The notes under the pieces are model-generated. The model made no database searches, had not been told where the DNA came from, and saw only the letters and a program-made list of their open reading frames with translations. A program made the translations under genes and the position numbers. Positions 33,150 to 42,154 of a stretch of DNA of 64,000 nt are shown in pieces. Source of the stretch: Bog-159 sp035308525 (GTDB lineage: Bacteria > Acidobacteriota > Terriglobia > Bryobacterales > Bryobacteraceae); contig DATGGM010000022.1 of the NCBI GenBank assembly GCA_035308525.1, positions 3,401-67,400 on the forward strand. Direction: 5' to 3'. Position 1 is the first letter of the stretch, and every line of letters begins with the position of its first letter.

Positions 33150-35648
33150 ATGCGTCTGGTACTGCTATTCCTTCTCGCGTTGGGTTGCCTGGCGGATGAA
33201 CCGTTAATCTCGCGCCCGGTGCGCGCGTGGGAGTTCGTGGACGTCACGGGACCGCGCGCCGGCCTGCTGGGGACGGAAGACGGCACGCTCGAAGCGTACG
33301 TGTATCCGCTAAAGATTTTCGGCGGCCTGAAGCTGCGGTTCATCACGGGCGCGCAAGTGATACCAGGCGAGAGCGTCGCGCGGCGCGTTTTGGCGCGGCC
33401 GGGATCATACACCATCACTTATGCGGGCGACGATTTCCAGGTTGCCGAGACGTTGCTGGCGCCCATCGGCGAGCCGGGCGCGCTGGTGCTGCTGAACGTG
33501 GAAGCGCGCAATCCGGTGCGGGTAGATGTGGAGTTCGTGCGGGACTTCCAGCTCATGTGGCCGGCGTCCATCGGCACTGGCTACGGCGAATGGAGCGATG
33601 CGCTGAAGGCCTTCCGGTTCGGGGCGGACGGGCAGCCTTACGCGGCGCTGTTCGGATCGCCGGACGCGTCGCTCGAATCGCAAGCTTACGCCACGAATTA
33701 TTCGAGCGCGGCGTATTCGGTGTTCACGCTGGGCGTCATCAAGGGTCACGCGGAGCGGGTGTTGGCAGTGGCCGCGTCCATGAAATCGGCGGACGAGGCG
33801 GCGGCGGTGTACCGGCGCCTGATTCAGCGGAGTGGCGCAATGGCCGGGGAAACCGCGCGGTATTATCGCGATTACTTGGCGAGCACCATCGAGCTGCGGC
33901 TGCCGGATGCGGCGCTGCAGCAGGCGTATGACTGGTCGCGCGTGAGCGTGCTGAAGGGATTCGTCGATAATCCGTTTCTGGGGCGGGGACTGGTGGCCGG
34001 GTATGGACCGTCGAAGGGAGCGTACCGGCCGGGGTTCGCGTGGTTCTTCGGCCGCGATTCGTTCTGGACGTCATTCGCCCTGACGGCGGCGGGGGATTTT
34101 GCCAATGCGCGGGCGGCCATCCAGTTCATTTCGCGATTCCAGCGGGACGACGGCAAGATTCCGCACGAGATCTCGCAATCGGCGAGCCTGCTCGACTGGT
34201 TCAAACAGTTCCCATATGGGTTCGCGTCCGCGGATGCCACGCCGCTATACGCCATCGCCACGGGGGATTACGTGCGGGCGAGCGGCGATACGGCCTTTGC
34301 GCGGGAGCAGGCGCCGCGGCTTTGGAAGTCGCTCGCGTTCATGCAATCGACACTGGATGAAACGGGCTTTCCGCGCAATCTGCGTGTGGGGCATGGCTGG
34401 GTGGAAGGCGGACCGCTGTTGCCCGTGCGGGTGGAGTTTTATCAAGCGGGCTGTTACGTGGAGGCGCTGCGCTCATTGGCGATGCTGGCGCGCGTGACGG
34501 GCGACGATGCGCGTGCCAAGCAGTTGGACGCGGAATTCGGACTGAAGCGGCAGGCGCTTGAGGAGCGCTTCTGGCTGGCGCAGTCGCACGATTACGCCTT
34601 CGCGGTGGGCGCCAACGGACAGCCGGTGGATCAGCCCAGCGTGCTGGCGGCCGTGCCGATGTGGTTCGATCTGCTCGACAGGCGGCACGCGCAGGAGATG
34701 GTCGGCCTGCTGGCGGACGAGCAGCACGCCACGGATTGGGGCATGCGGATCATTTCGTCGCGCAGCCCGCTTTACGATCCTTCGGGCTACCATTTCGGAT
34801 CTGTCTGGCCGCTGTTCACGGGTTGGGCCTCGGTGGGCGAATACCGCAACCATGCAGCCCAGCCGGCGCTGGCGAATCTGCGAGCCAATGCGTGGCTGGC
34901 GCTGGATGGCGCAGGCGGCAACACGACGGAAGTGCTTTCGGGCGACTCCTATTCGCCGCTCTCGACGGCCTCACCGCACCAGATCTGGTCGGCGGCCATG
35001 GTGGTTTCGCCGCTGCTGCGCGGCATGCTGGGACTGGAGATTGACGCGGGCGTGCGCAAACTGGTGTTCGCGCCGCATCTGCCGGCGAACTGGGAGACGG
35101 CCGGCGTCCACGGCATTCCCCTGGCCGGCGCGCGCGTGAACCTGGATCTCCGCCGGGACGGGAGTTCGCTCGAACTGACGGTCGGGAATCCCGGAAGCGG
35201 GACATTCGATCTGGAGTTTGCGCCGGCATATGCGCCGTGCGCGCATGTGGACAGCGCCACGCTGGACGGCAAGCCGGTTACCTGGAAGACGGACGAGGAG
35301 ATACTGGACTGGCATCCGCGATTTTCGGTGGCGGTCAAGCCGGGAAAGACGACGCTCAAGATCCGGCATCACGGCATGTTCGGGTATGCGGCGCCGTTCG
35401 AGCCGCCGCGGCTGGCCGAGCCGAGCTCGAATCTGAAGGTGGTTTCCGAGCAGTGGACGGACCAGGGGCGAAGGCTGGCGCTGACGGTAGAGGGGCGCGC
35501 GGCGCGTGATTACCGGCTGGAGCTGGTGAATGGCGATCTGCTGGCGAACGTGGAAGGCGCGCGGCGCGCGGGCGAGGGCTTGATCGTGAGCATGCCCGGC
35601 GGGAGCGCCGGGTATGTCAGCACCCGGATTGTGTTTGTGCTGCGTTAG
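33150..35648 (+). CDS. Exported six-hairpin glycosidase-like protein (glycogen-debranching/amylo-alpha-1,6-glucosidase-like)
   Basis: About 832 residues from the ATG at 33150; the open frame extends further upstream, but the signal peptide starts here (MRLVLLFLLALGCLADEP). An N-terminal beta domain is followed by an (alpha/alpha)6 catalytic region: YRPGFAWFFGRDSFWTSFAL, DDGKIPHEISQ, ATPLYAIATGDYVR, and a late GGNTTEVLSGD. The pattern Phe-Phe-Gly-Arg-Asp is typical of debranching-enzyme-like and related glycoside hydrolases. The C-terminus is a beta-sandwich. It converges on the trehalase gene, so both may act on exported alpha-glucosides. The exact GH family and substrate are not certain. Confidence 0.75.
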   Translation: MRLVLLFLLALGCLADEPLISRPVRAWEFVDVTGPRAGLLGTEDGTLEAYVYPLKIFGGLKLRFITGAQVIPGESVARRVLARPGSYTITYAGDDFQVAETLLAPIGEPGALVLLNVEARNPVRVDVEFVRDFQLMWPASIGTGYGEWSDALKAFRFGADGQPYAALFGSPDASLESQAYATNYSSAAYSVFTLGVIKGHAERVLAVAASMKSADEAAAVYRRLIQRSGAMAGETARYYRDYLASTIELRLPDAALQQAYDWSRVSVLKGFVDNPFLGRGLVAGYGPSKGAYRPGFAWFFGRDSFWTSFALTAAGDFANARAAIQFISRFQRDDGKIPHEISQSASLLDWFKQFPYGFASADATPLYAIATGDYVRASGDTAFAREQAPRLWKSLAFMQSTLDETGFPRNLRVGHGWVEGGPLLPVRVEFYQAGCYVEALRSLAMLARVTGDDARAKQLDAEFGLKRQALEERFWLAQSHDYAFAVGANGQPVDQPSVLAAVPMWFDLLDRRHAQEMVGLLADEQHATDWGMRIISSRSPLYDPSGYHFGSVWPLFTGWASVGEYRNHAAQPALANLRANAWLALDGAGGNTTEVLSGDSYSPLSTASPHQIWSAAMVVSPLLRGMLGLEIDAGVRKLVFAPHLPANWETAGVHGIPLAGARVNLDLRRDGSSLELTVGNPGSGTFDLEFAPAYAPCAHVDSATLDGKPVTWKTDEEILDWHPRFSVAVKPGKTTLKIRHHGMFGYAAPFEPPRLAEPSSNLKVVSEQWTDQGRRLALTVEGRAARDYRLELVNGDLLANVEGARRAGEGLIVSMPGGSAGYVSTRIVFVLR

Positions 35649-35740
35649 GCCGATCCTACGGCGTCTTCCTCCTGCTGCATGCAACTGGGGGACCCGGGCC
35701 GGGCCCCGAAAACCCGCACGCCACCAGCCAGCGGCGAGAA

Positions 35741-37303
35741 TCAATGCAGTTCGTCCACGAGCCGCGTGTACACCGCGTTGGTCCACCCGAACCCTGCCTG
35801 GTTCGACTGGTACCCATAACGGATGCTGCTGCTGTCCGTGCCGCGCCGGACCACGTCGTACTTCTCCACGATGAATCCGACCTTGGCGTATTCGTCCTCG
35901 ACCAGTGAGACAAATTCGCGCGAAATGCGGTCCGCATCGGCCTTGAAGCCGTAGCGGCGCAGTCCTTCCACTGCAATCAGCTGTAAAGGCGCCCAGCCGA
36001 AGGGCAGGTCCCACTGGTTGCCGCTCTCGTACGTGCTGGTGGCCAGGCCGCCTGGCCGCTCGAACTTCACCACATTCCGCGCCACGGCCGCGGCCTGCTC
36101 CTTGCTCGCGATGCCGGCCCAGAGCGGATAGAACGTGGTCAGGAACGGGTACCGGCGGATGGACTTGTGGGCGAAATTGTAATCGTAGTAGAGCTTGTCC
36201 TGCGTGTCCCACATCAGCCGGTTAATGGCCTCCGCGCGATCCGCCGCCCGCTTCCGCCAGGTAGCCGCATCCGCCTCCTTGCCCAGAATCGCGGCAATCT
36301 CCGCCGTCTGGCTTTCCATCAGGTACAGCAGTGAGTTTAAACACACGGGATCGTAATGAATAATGTCCACGCTGAAAGGGCCGAAACGGTTGGAAGGATC
36401 GAACCCGGATTCGCGCATCGAGCGGTCCCCCTTGTAGAAGAGATCCGTGAGCACGCCGCGCTTTTGGTCGAAGAACTCGCCCACGTCGTAGTCGGGCACT
36501 TTGTTCGTACGGTAATAGTCCTTCACTCGATCGTAGTGTGTCAGTCCCCGCGCGTCCCGTTCGGCCGAAAGCGATTCCGGCGCAGGACCGTCACCCAGGT
36601 CGTAATAGCGTGACAACCCGGTCGACGGCGTGAGGTGCGGCTCGCTGGTCCAGAAGCGATAGTAGGATTCGATTGCGGGCAACGCGGCGGCCAGCCACTG
36701 CCGATCCTTGCTGCGCTCGTAGACGCCCAGTACCATCTGCGTCAGAAAAGGAGGCTGCGAGCGCGTCAGGTAATAAGTTCGGTTGGCGTTCAGGATCTTT
36801 CCGTAGTTCCGGATTTCGTACAGAAAGTTGTCAGCCATGTCCTTGGCCAGCGCGTCCTCATGATCGCGCAGCAGACCTACCTGAATGAAGTAACTGTCCC
36901 ACCCGTACATCTCGTTGAAGCGGCCGCCGGGCACCACGTACGGCCGCGGCAGATAGAGCAGGCCCTCGTCCTTCAACCGCGCGGTATCCTCCGGCAGCTT
37001 GCGGATCTCGATGCTCTCGAAATCGCGCGCCGCCATGTCCCGCCGCAGTTGCTGTTCGATCGATTGCAGATCCTCCTTCGCCGGGATATAGACCGGCCAG
37101 CGCCCGTTTCCCAACGGCTGAAATTTGGGATCCGCGGCGGCCGACGCCAGATTACGATTGGAGCGCGTCAGCACGCCCCACATCTTCTGTATATAATCCT
37201 GAATCGGCGCGTACTGCGCCTTGGGAGCAGTCTGCGCGGCCAGCGTCGCCAGGAATAGCGCCGCGAGACCCAACGGGAGGAAGTAACGTGTACGCCGGTG
37301 CAA
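35741..37303 (-). CDS. Exported trehalase, GH37 family
   Basis: 520 residues, signal peptide (YFLPLGLAALFLATLAAQT). Both trehalase signatures are present: PGGRFNEMYGWDSYF near 136-150 and QWDLPFGWAPLQ near 421-432. The expected catalytic Asp region (HYDRVKDYYR..DYDVGEFFDQKRG) is also there. It cleaves trehalose to two glucose molecules, here outside the cytoplasm. The start is TTG at 37303, with TATACT ending 6 nt before it (leaderless pattern). Length is in line with periplasmic TreA proteins. Confidence 0.93.
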   Translation of the reverse strand: MHRRTRYFLPLGLAALFLATLAAQTAPKAQYAPIQDYIQKMWGVLTRSNRNLASAAADPKFQPLGNGRWPVYIPAKEDLQSIEQQLRRDMAARDFESIEIRKLPEDTARLKDEGLLYLPRPYVVPGGRFNEMYGWDSYFIQVGLLRDHEDALAKDMADNFLYEIRNYGKILNANRTYYLTRSQPPFLTQMVLGVYERSKDRQWLAAALPAIESYYRFWTSEPHLTPSTGLSRYYDLGDGPAPESLSAERDARGLTHYDRVKDYYRTNKVPDYDVGEFFDQKRGVLTDLFYKGDRSMRESGFDPSNRFGPFSVDIIHYDPVCLNSLLYLMESQTAEIAAILGKEADAATWRKRAADRAEAINRLMWDTQDKLYYDYNFAHKSIRRYPFLTTFYPLWAGIASKEQAAAVARNVVKFERPGGLATSTYESGNQWDLPFGWAPLQLIAVEGLRRYGFKADADRISREFVSLVEDEYAKVGFIVEKYDVVRRGTDSSSIRYGYQSNQAGFGWTNAVYTRLVDELH

Positions 37304-37309
37304 GCAAAC

Positions 37310-37315
37310 AGTATA
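37310..37315 (-). promoter_or_regulatory. -10 box TATACT 6 nt before the trehalase start
   Basis: On the minus strand TATACT is followed by GTTTGC and the TTG start codon. No Shine-Dalgarno and no clear -35 are seen. It is one of nine starts with the same 6-nt spacing. Confidence 0.5.
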
Positions 37316-37476
37316 TTACTTTAAGCGATGAATCCCGGCATCCTCGCAGGCTTTTGGTTCGCCGGCGCCTTCGTAGCTCTCCGCGGCTCGTTCCGGACCG
37401 CCGAATCGAACGGGCCCTGCAGAATCACGAACGCGTCAGCCCGAACCGGAAGTGAAAGTCGAGATTCAGACATGTG

Positions 37477-38994
37477 CTAAGACGCCTGACGCTCGCTTGC
37501 GCCGCGCCCGATGCGGATGGCGGCGGCCATCGCGTCACGCACGCGGCCCAGAGACGGGCGCGCCGTGTCCAGTCCTGGCGCGGCGCTCTGACGGTCGGCA
37601 TACAGGCATCCCACCGACCTCTGGTCCACCACGATGGGGAAGAGCGCAAAGGCGGTGGGTTCCAGCGCGGTCACCAGCGCGCTGCGGTCGTACCGGCCAT
37701 CCCGCGAGCAATCGATCAACACATCTTTATTGCTTTGCACCGCGGCGCGAATCGGTCCTTCCAGACGGTCGAGCGGAAAATTGAAGCGGCGCAGCACGTC
37801 CTCGGCGATGCCCCCTGTTGCCAGCCGCCCTCGAATGGAAGTCTGCTCGTCGTTCAGAAGCGCGAATACTGCCCGGTCGAAGCCCACGGTGTGGACCGCA
37901 TCGAGCAGCGCGCTGATGACCGCGGTCACCTCAAAGCCGTTCTGCTGCAACGACCGGTCGGCATCTTCCACTGCCCGATCGAGCGTGTGCAGCCCGGCGG
38001 CGTCGAACACCGGCGCCGACGACAGCAGATGGCGCGCCCGTTCCGCCTGACGGTCCAGACGCAGCCGGCTGTTTGGAATTCCAAGCGCCGCAAAGGTCTG
38101 CTGCGTCTCGGCGGCCGCGCACTCCGCCACGCGCTGCAGGTCGCGCGCGGGCAGCAGCACGCGCCGTCCCAGCCGGTCCACGATCGAAGGAAGCCGGACT
38201 CCGTCGATGCCCGCGCCATCCCGGTATACGGCGTGCGTCAGGTGGCGCGCATAGTCCGCGATGGAAGCCAGGCAGCGGTCCTGCGGAGATCCCACCATCG
38301 CCCCGAGTCCGCGCAGGCACAGGTACACCTTGGAAGGCATATTCCAGCCCGACGCCACGCGCAAACCGACTTCGTCCCAGGAGAAATCCATGACCCGCAG
38401 GCAGGCCGCGCGGGCGCCGATATTCTCCTCATGCATTGTCAGGATAATCTTCGAGTACTCCTCGGGACAATGGCACCCGATCAGCACTTCGCCCAAATTC
38501 CGGAACAGCCCGCATATGTGCGCCTCCTCGGGGCGAGGATAGCCGACGGCCGCGGCAATTTCCCGGCTATGCACGGCGCTCAGCAGCGACAGCATCATCA
38601 ACTCGCGCAGACCGGGCGCGCGATTCGCAAAATACTCGATGTAGCGAACCGCGCTCACCAGGTTGCGCAGGGTCTCCCAGCCCAGCAACACGATGCCGTG
38701 CGGCACACTGAGGATCGGCCGGCCCGAGCGATTATAGAGCGCCGAATTGGCCGCCCGCAGGATCTGCGACGTTAAGCCCAGGTCCCTGAGCACCACGCGG
38801 GCCAGGCCGCTGGAGCTGCCGCCGTCCAGATCCAGCGTGCGCGCGATCACGTCGTTGGCGTGTTCGCAGAAGGGCGGCACGCCTTCCTCGCGCGCGATGC
38901 GCCGGACACAGAATTCCAGCTTCTGTTGCCTGCTCGTGGACCGGCGCGCTTCCGCGCCGATCGTGCTGTCCAGCTTTGGCTCACCCATGCGCAT
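37477..38994 (-). CDS. HDOD domain signalling protein with C-terminal GAF-like domain
   Basis: 505 residues. The HDOD region (about 30-235) has the typical LRDLGLTSQILRAANSALYN, SVPHGIVLLGWETLRNLV, REIAAAVGY..EEAHICGLFRNLGEVLI and WNMPSKVYLCLRG. HDOD proteins lack the complete HD phosphodiesterase site and act as signalling platforms. The C-terminal part (about 345-490: ALLDAVHTVGFDRAVFALL, FPIVVDQRSVGCLYADR) is GAF-like. It is a stand-alone gene; about 170 nt upstream of the trehalase start carry no recognisable gene. Confidence 0.85.
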   Translation of the reverse strand: MRMGEPKLDSTIGAEARRSTSRQQKLEFCVRRIAREEGVPPFCEHANDVIARTLDLDGGSSSGLARVVLRDLGLTSQILRAANSALYNRSGRPILSVPHGIVLLGWETLRNLVSAVRYIEYFANRAPGLRELMMLSLLSAVHSREIAAAVGYPRPEEAHICGLFRNLGEVLIGCHCPEEYSKIILTMHEENIGARAACLRVMDFSWDEVGLRVASGWNMPSKVYLCLRGLGAMVGSPQDRCLASIADYARHLTHAVYRDGAGIDGVRLPSIVDRLGRRVLLPARDLQRVAECAAAETQQTFAALGIPNSRLRLDRQAERARHLLSSAPVFDAAGLHTLDRAVEDADRSLQQNGFEVTAVISALLDAVHTVGFDRAVFALLNDEQTSIRGRLATGGIAEDVLRRFNFPLDRLEGPIRAAVQSNKDVLIDCSRDGRYDRSALVTALEPTAFALFPIVVDQRSVGCLYADRQSAAPGLDTARPSLGRVRDAMAAAIRIGRGASERQAS

Positions 38995-39112
38995 CTCGGG
39001 ATAGGACGATGGCCGCCCACAACGCGGCTGGCGCGCCCGATCTACCTGCTCTCATCGGCCGATCGCCCGATTTCTTCCGCTGCCCCCCGAATCCTGGTAT
39101 TCTGGCGGGTTC

Positions 39113-39319
39113 ATGCTGACCGAGCATCCGCTCCTGAACGCCGTGATCTTCGCTTCACTGGGGATCGCGGTGTTCGCCGTGGCGTACGCCGTTCTGCTGA
39201 AGCTGACGCCCCTGAACCTGTGGCGGGAACTCACTGGCGAGCGCAATGTGGCTGTTGCCATCTTTGCCGGCGCAGCGGCCATCGGCATCTGTCTGATCAT
39301 CGCCGCTGCCATGCATTAA
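39113..39319 (+). CDS. Small membrane protein, single DUF350 unit
   Basis: 68 residues with two membrane segments (NAVIFASLGIAVFAVAYAVLL and NVAVAIFAGAAAIGICLIIAA). The DUF350 family usually has two such units in about 130 residues; this is one unit. TATTCT ends 9 nt before the ATG and no Shine-Dalgarno is seen. It sits 20 nt ahead of two small conserved-looking genes on the same strand. Function unknown. Confidence 0.8.
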   Translation: MLTEHPLLNAVIFASLGIAVFAVAYAVLLKLTPLNLWRELTGERNVAVAIFAGAAAIGICLIIAAAMH

Positions 39320-39339
39320 GCTTGTGCTAACTTCTACCT

Positions 39340-39618
39340 ATGGCGTTTGAGTCCGATAAAGTGATGTTTGAAATCTATCGCGAGACCGGGTACTCCGGAA
39401 AATATCGCGTGGTCTACTTTACCGAACTGCAGGATCACAATAAGGAAACCGAGATCAACCACGCGCTCAACGGCGAGCATTTCTACGACGGTTTTATAAA
39501 GAATTACCGTAAGGAAGAGGCCAAGGAGATCGTAGAAGCCTGCCTCACCCGCTTGAATAGCGGCGAGAAGTTGGACCCGGGTGACGTGGAGCGCGCTCTG
39601 GGCGACCACATCGCCTGA
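39340..39618 (+). CDS. Small soluble hypothetical protein
   Basis: 92 residues, no signal or membrane segment. Charged, with an alpha/beta pattern: FEIYRETGYSGKYRVVYFTE, FYDGFIKNYRKEEAKEIVEAC, LDPGDVERALGDHIA. I do not recognise a characterised family, but its place between a DUF350 protein and the next small gene suggests a conserved set. An extended -10 (TGC-TAACTT, 39325-39333) ends 6 nt before the ATG, the leaderless pattern. Confidence 0.75.
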   Translation: MAFESDKVMFEIYRETGYSGKYRVVYFTELQDHNKETEINHALNGEHFYDGFIKNYRKEEAKEIVEACLTRLNSGEKLDPGDVERALGDHIA

Positions 39619-39625
39619 TACCCCG

Positions 39626-40135
39626 GTGCAAATCACCCGCTATGCCAGCCTGACCGAGCCCCAGTTTCTGGGCTGCACCAGCGCTTTCGCCGATGCGCTG
39701 TCCGGCGAGCTGAATTCCGCGGCGATGTACTTGCGGAAGCTGGAGGGGCAAGCCAAGGGCGCTGCCTTCGCGTACGAGATGTCGCTCGACCGCCATCGCT
39801 ACGGAGCGCTAACCGTGCTCGATCGCTGGGGCGCGCTGGTGGACGCCTTCGGTCCGCACATCGCGCTGAGCCGGTACCCGGCCATCGTGTCGGAGGCGCC
39901 GGCGCGCGTACGCACCGCCGAAAGCATTCTGGGGCATGTCAATGAGCTGATCGACGCCGCCGATCGCTATTCCAGCCCTGTGGTGGAAGCCTGCGTTCTG
40001 GCCTTCCAGTCGCTGGCGACCACTTTCGCCGAAGAGCGCCAGGCCGCCGATCAATCCGCGCGTCTGGGACCCATGCTGCCGGAAGAGTTCAAGGAGGCGC
40101 GCATGATCTTCCAGCACGATCTGGCGGCGCGCTAG
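39626..40135 (+). CDS. Hypothetical alpha-helical protein
   Basis: 169 residues from a GTG at 39626, 7 nt after the previous stop; an ATG at 39581 in the same frame would overlap the upstream gene. The sequence is mostly helical (LSGELNSAAMYLRKLEGQAKG, RVRTAESILGHVNELIDAADRY, VVEACVLAFQSLATTFAEERQAADQ), without signal or membrane segments. No family is recognised. It is probably co-expressed with the previous two genes. Its 3' end overlaps the convergent methyltransferase gene by 4 nt. Confidence 0.7.
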   Translation: MQITRYASLTEPQFLGCTSAFADALSGELNSAAMYLRKLEGQAKGAAFAYEMSLDRHRYGALTVLDRWGALVDAFGPHIALSRYPAIVSEAPARVRTAESILGHVNELIDAADRYSSPVVEACVLAFQSLATTFAEERQAADQSARLGPMLPEEFKEARMIFQHDLAAR

Positions 40136-40806
40136 GACGTCTTCTCGAAGACCACCATGTACTGGCTGTCCTTGATGTGCTCGTGTTCGGACACCTTGTG
40201 GAAGCCGTTGCTCTCGACTTCACGCACCAGGTCCGGCTCATCCAGCCGGATGTGTTTCACGGCGTCGCCGCCGGGCATGGCGTTCGGCCGTTTGTAATAC
40301 TCCACGACGATCAGGCGGCCGCCATTCCGCAATGCCCGCCGGAAACCGGCCAGCATCTTGTCCGGATAGTTGTAGTGGTGATAGGAATCGAGCGCCAGGA
40401 TCACGTCCACAGCGCCCGCTTCGAGCGCCGGATCGGCCTCCGACCCTTTGACGAACCGCACGTTGTCCAGCTTCTCGTCCGCGGCGTGCTTCCTGGCCGC
40501 GTCCAGAAAGTCGTCGAAGATGTCTTCCGCTACCACGTGCCCGGAAGGTCCCACGGCGCGGCTCAGGTAGGGCAGCATGTAGCCGACGCCGGTGCCGATG
40601 TCCGCCACGGTCATGCCAGGTTTGATCCCCATGGCCTCCGTCAGTTCCTGCGGACGTTCGGTGGCGTCGCGCCCCGGACTCCCCAGGCCGGCGGCGATGG
40701 ACTTGCGCCCTTCGGCTGTCTGATAACGCTCGTTGGCATCTTTGGCGACTTGCGCCCACAGAGTGGCGCAGAAAGCCGCCGGCAAAACCAGGCGATAAAT
40801 TTTCAT
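40132..40806 (-). CDS. Exported class I SAM-dependent methyltransferase-like protein
   Basis: 224 residues. A clear signal peptide (MKIYRLVLPAAFCATLWAQ) precedes a Rossmann methyltransferase core: GMTVADIGTGVGYMLPYLS (motif I), HVVAEDIFDDFLD, DVILALDSYHHYNYPD and GGRLIVVEYYKR. Exported proteins of this type exist (COG4798-like), which is odd because SAM is cytoplasmic. The GTGxG glycine motif looks intact. The ATG overlaps the homoserine dehydrogenase stop by 4 nt, so the two genes are coupled although no biochemical link is obvious. Confidence 0.85.
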   Translation of the reverse strand: MKIYRLVLPAAFCATLWAQVAKDANERYQTAEGRKSIAAGLGSPGRDATERPQELTEAMGIKPGMTVADIGTGVGYMLPYLSRAVGPSGHVVAEDIFDDFLDAARKHAADEKLDNVRFVKGSEADPALEAGAVDVILALDSYHHYNYPDKMLAGFRRALRNGGRLIVVEYYKRPNAMPGGDAVKHIRLDEPDLVREVESNGFHKVSEHEHIKDSQYMVVFEKTS

Positions 40807-42107
40807 AAAGCGGTCTCCATGGGCAGCGCTAGCGGAGGCTCCAGCAGGAAATCGAGCATCGCCATCTGGGCTACGGCCTCGCGGATCGCTTGCTCGTAGG
40901 TTGGTTCCACGGTGATGACGAACGGCAGGTCGCGTTTGGTTTCAATCGGCAATTGCAGGACGGCCTCCAGGCTGATGTGTTTGGCCGCCAATATGCCGGA
41001 TAGCTCCGCCAGAATGCCTGGCCGGTCCTTCACCCGAAAGCGCAGGTAGTACGCGCGCTTCTGCAGCGTTACGGAGACCGGCCGGTACTCGCCCAACCGT
41101 TCATGCGCAAACGGCGAAACGCGCTCCGGACTACCGCTGCGGATTTCACGCGCCACGCGCATCAGGTCGCTGACCACCGCCACGCCAGTGGGCAGCGACC
41201 CGGCGCCGCGTCCGTAATAGAAAGTATCCTCGCCAAAGGCCCCCTTCACCCACACGGCGTTGTACGCTCCCTGCACGCCGGCCAGAATCGTGGAGCGGGG
41301 AATCAGGGCCGGCCGCACCGAGAGAATCAGGCCCTCCGCCGTCTGCCGCGCCGCGCAGATCAGCCGGATGGTGTGGCCCAGCTGATGCGCATAACGGAAA
41401 TCCAGCGGAGAGAGGCGGCGAATACCCTCCATGAAAATATCCGACGGCGTGATCTTCTCGCCGAATGCCAGCGCCGAAAGGATCGCCAGCTTGGAGCGTG
41501 CGTCGATGCCGTCCAGATCGGCGCTGGGATCGGCCTCCGCATAACCCAGCTCCTGCGCTTCGGCGAGCACCACATCCAGCGGCGCATCGCGCTTCTCCAT
41601 CTGCGTCAGGATATAGTTGCAGGTGCCGTTCAGGATGCCGTATAGGGCCGTCACGCGGTCTCCCGAAATGCCCTCGCGCAACACGGCGTGGATGGGGATG
41701 CCGCCCGCCACGCTGGCCTCCATCGCCACATTGATGCCCGCGCGAATGGCCCGGTCCCAGATCTCCGGCCCGCAGGCCGCCATCAGTTCTTTGTTCGCCG
41801 TGACCACCGATTTGCGGTTGCCGATGGCCGCATTCACGATTTCTGCGGCCACCGTGACGCCGCCCACCAGTTCCGCAACGATATCGATATCGGGATGCGA
41901 GACCACCTCGCGCCAGTCCGTGGTTTTGAGCACCGGCCCCAGCGACTCGGGAATCGTCTTGGCGGCAACGGACCGGCAACAAACCGCCGAGACCTTGAGG
42001 CGGAAACCCAACTTGAGCGCGATCTGGTCGGCATTGCCGGCGAGTATGGCAAGCGTTCCGGAACCCACATTGCCAAGGCCGATAATGCCCACATGCACTT
42101 CCCGCAT
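40803..42107 (-). CDS. hom: Homoserine dehydrogenase
   Basis: 434 residues, NAD(P)-dependent reduction of aspartate semialdehyde to homoserine for threonine and methionine synthesis. N-terminal nucleotide-binding motif GIIGLGNVGSGTL; substrate-domain motifs ANKELMAACG, GGIPIHAVLREG, ILNGTCNYILTQM and DPSADLDGIDARSKLAIL; C-terminal ACT domain (LRFRVKDRPGILAELSGILA), the usual site of feedback control. An extended -10 (TGC-CATAAT) ends 6 nt before the ATG, predicting a leaderless transcript. Confidence 0.97.
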   Translation of the reverse strand: MREVHVGIIGLGNVGSGTLAILAGNADQIALKLGFRLKVSAVCCRSVAAKTIPESLGPVLKTTDWREVVSHPDIDIVAELVGGVTVAAEIVNAAIGNRKSVVTANKELMAACGPEIWDRAIRAGINVAMEASVAGGIPIHAVLREGISGDRVTALYGILNGTCNYILTQMEKRDAPLDVVLAEAQELGYAEADPSADLDGIDARSKLAILSALAFGEKITPSDIFMEGIRRLSPLDFRYAHQLGHTIRLICAARQTAEGLILSVRPALIPRSTILAGVQGAYNAVWVKGAFGEDTFYYGRGAGSLPTGVAVVSDLMRVAREIRSGSPERVSPFAHERLGEYRPVSVTLQKRAYYLRFRVKDRPGILAELSGILAAKHISLEAVLQLPIETKRDLPFVITVEPTYEQAIREAVAQMAMLDFLLEPPLALPMETAL

Positions 42108-42122
42108 ATGGGCATTATGGCA
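42108..42122 (-). promoter_or_regulatory. hom: Extended -10 element before homoserine dehydrogenase
   Basis: On the minus strand TGC-CATAAT is followed by GCCCAT and the ATG at 42107. The TGN extension can replace a -35 box, and none is apparent here. It gives the same 6-nt spacing as the other leaderless candidates. Confidence 0.5.
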
Positions 42123-42154
42123 TGCGGGCGCTAACAGCCGTCGCCGCGAACGGA

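Noticed and set aside
35690..35712. GC-rich inverted stretch between the two convergent glycosidase genes as a terminator
   Set aside because: Several alternative pairings of G and C runs are possible and no T run follows on either strand, so I do not call it.
37328..37474. 48-codon plus-strand frame between the trehalase and HDOD genes
   Set aside because: No ribosome site, no protein-like features and a composition unlike the neighbours; treated as non-coding.
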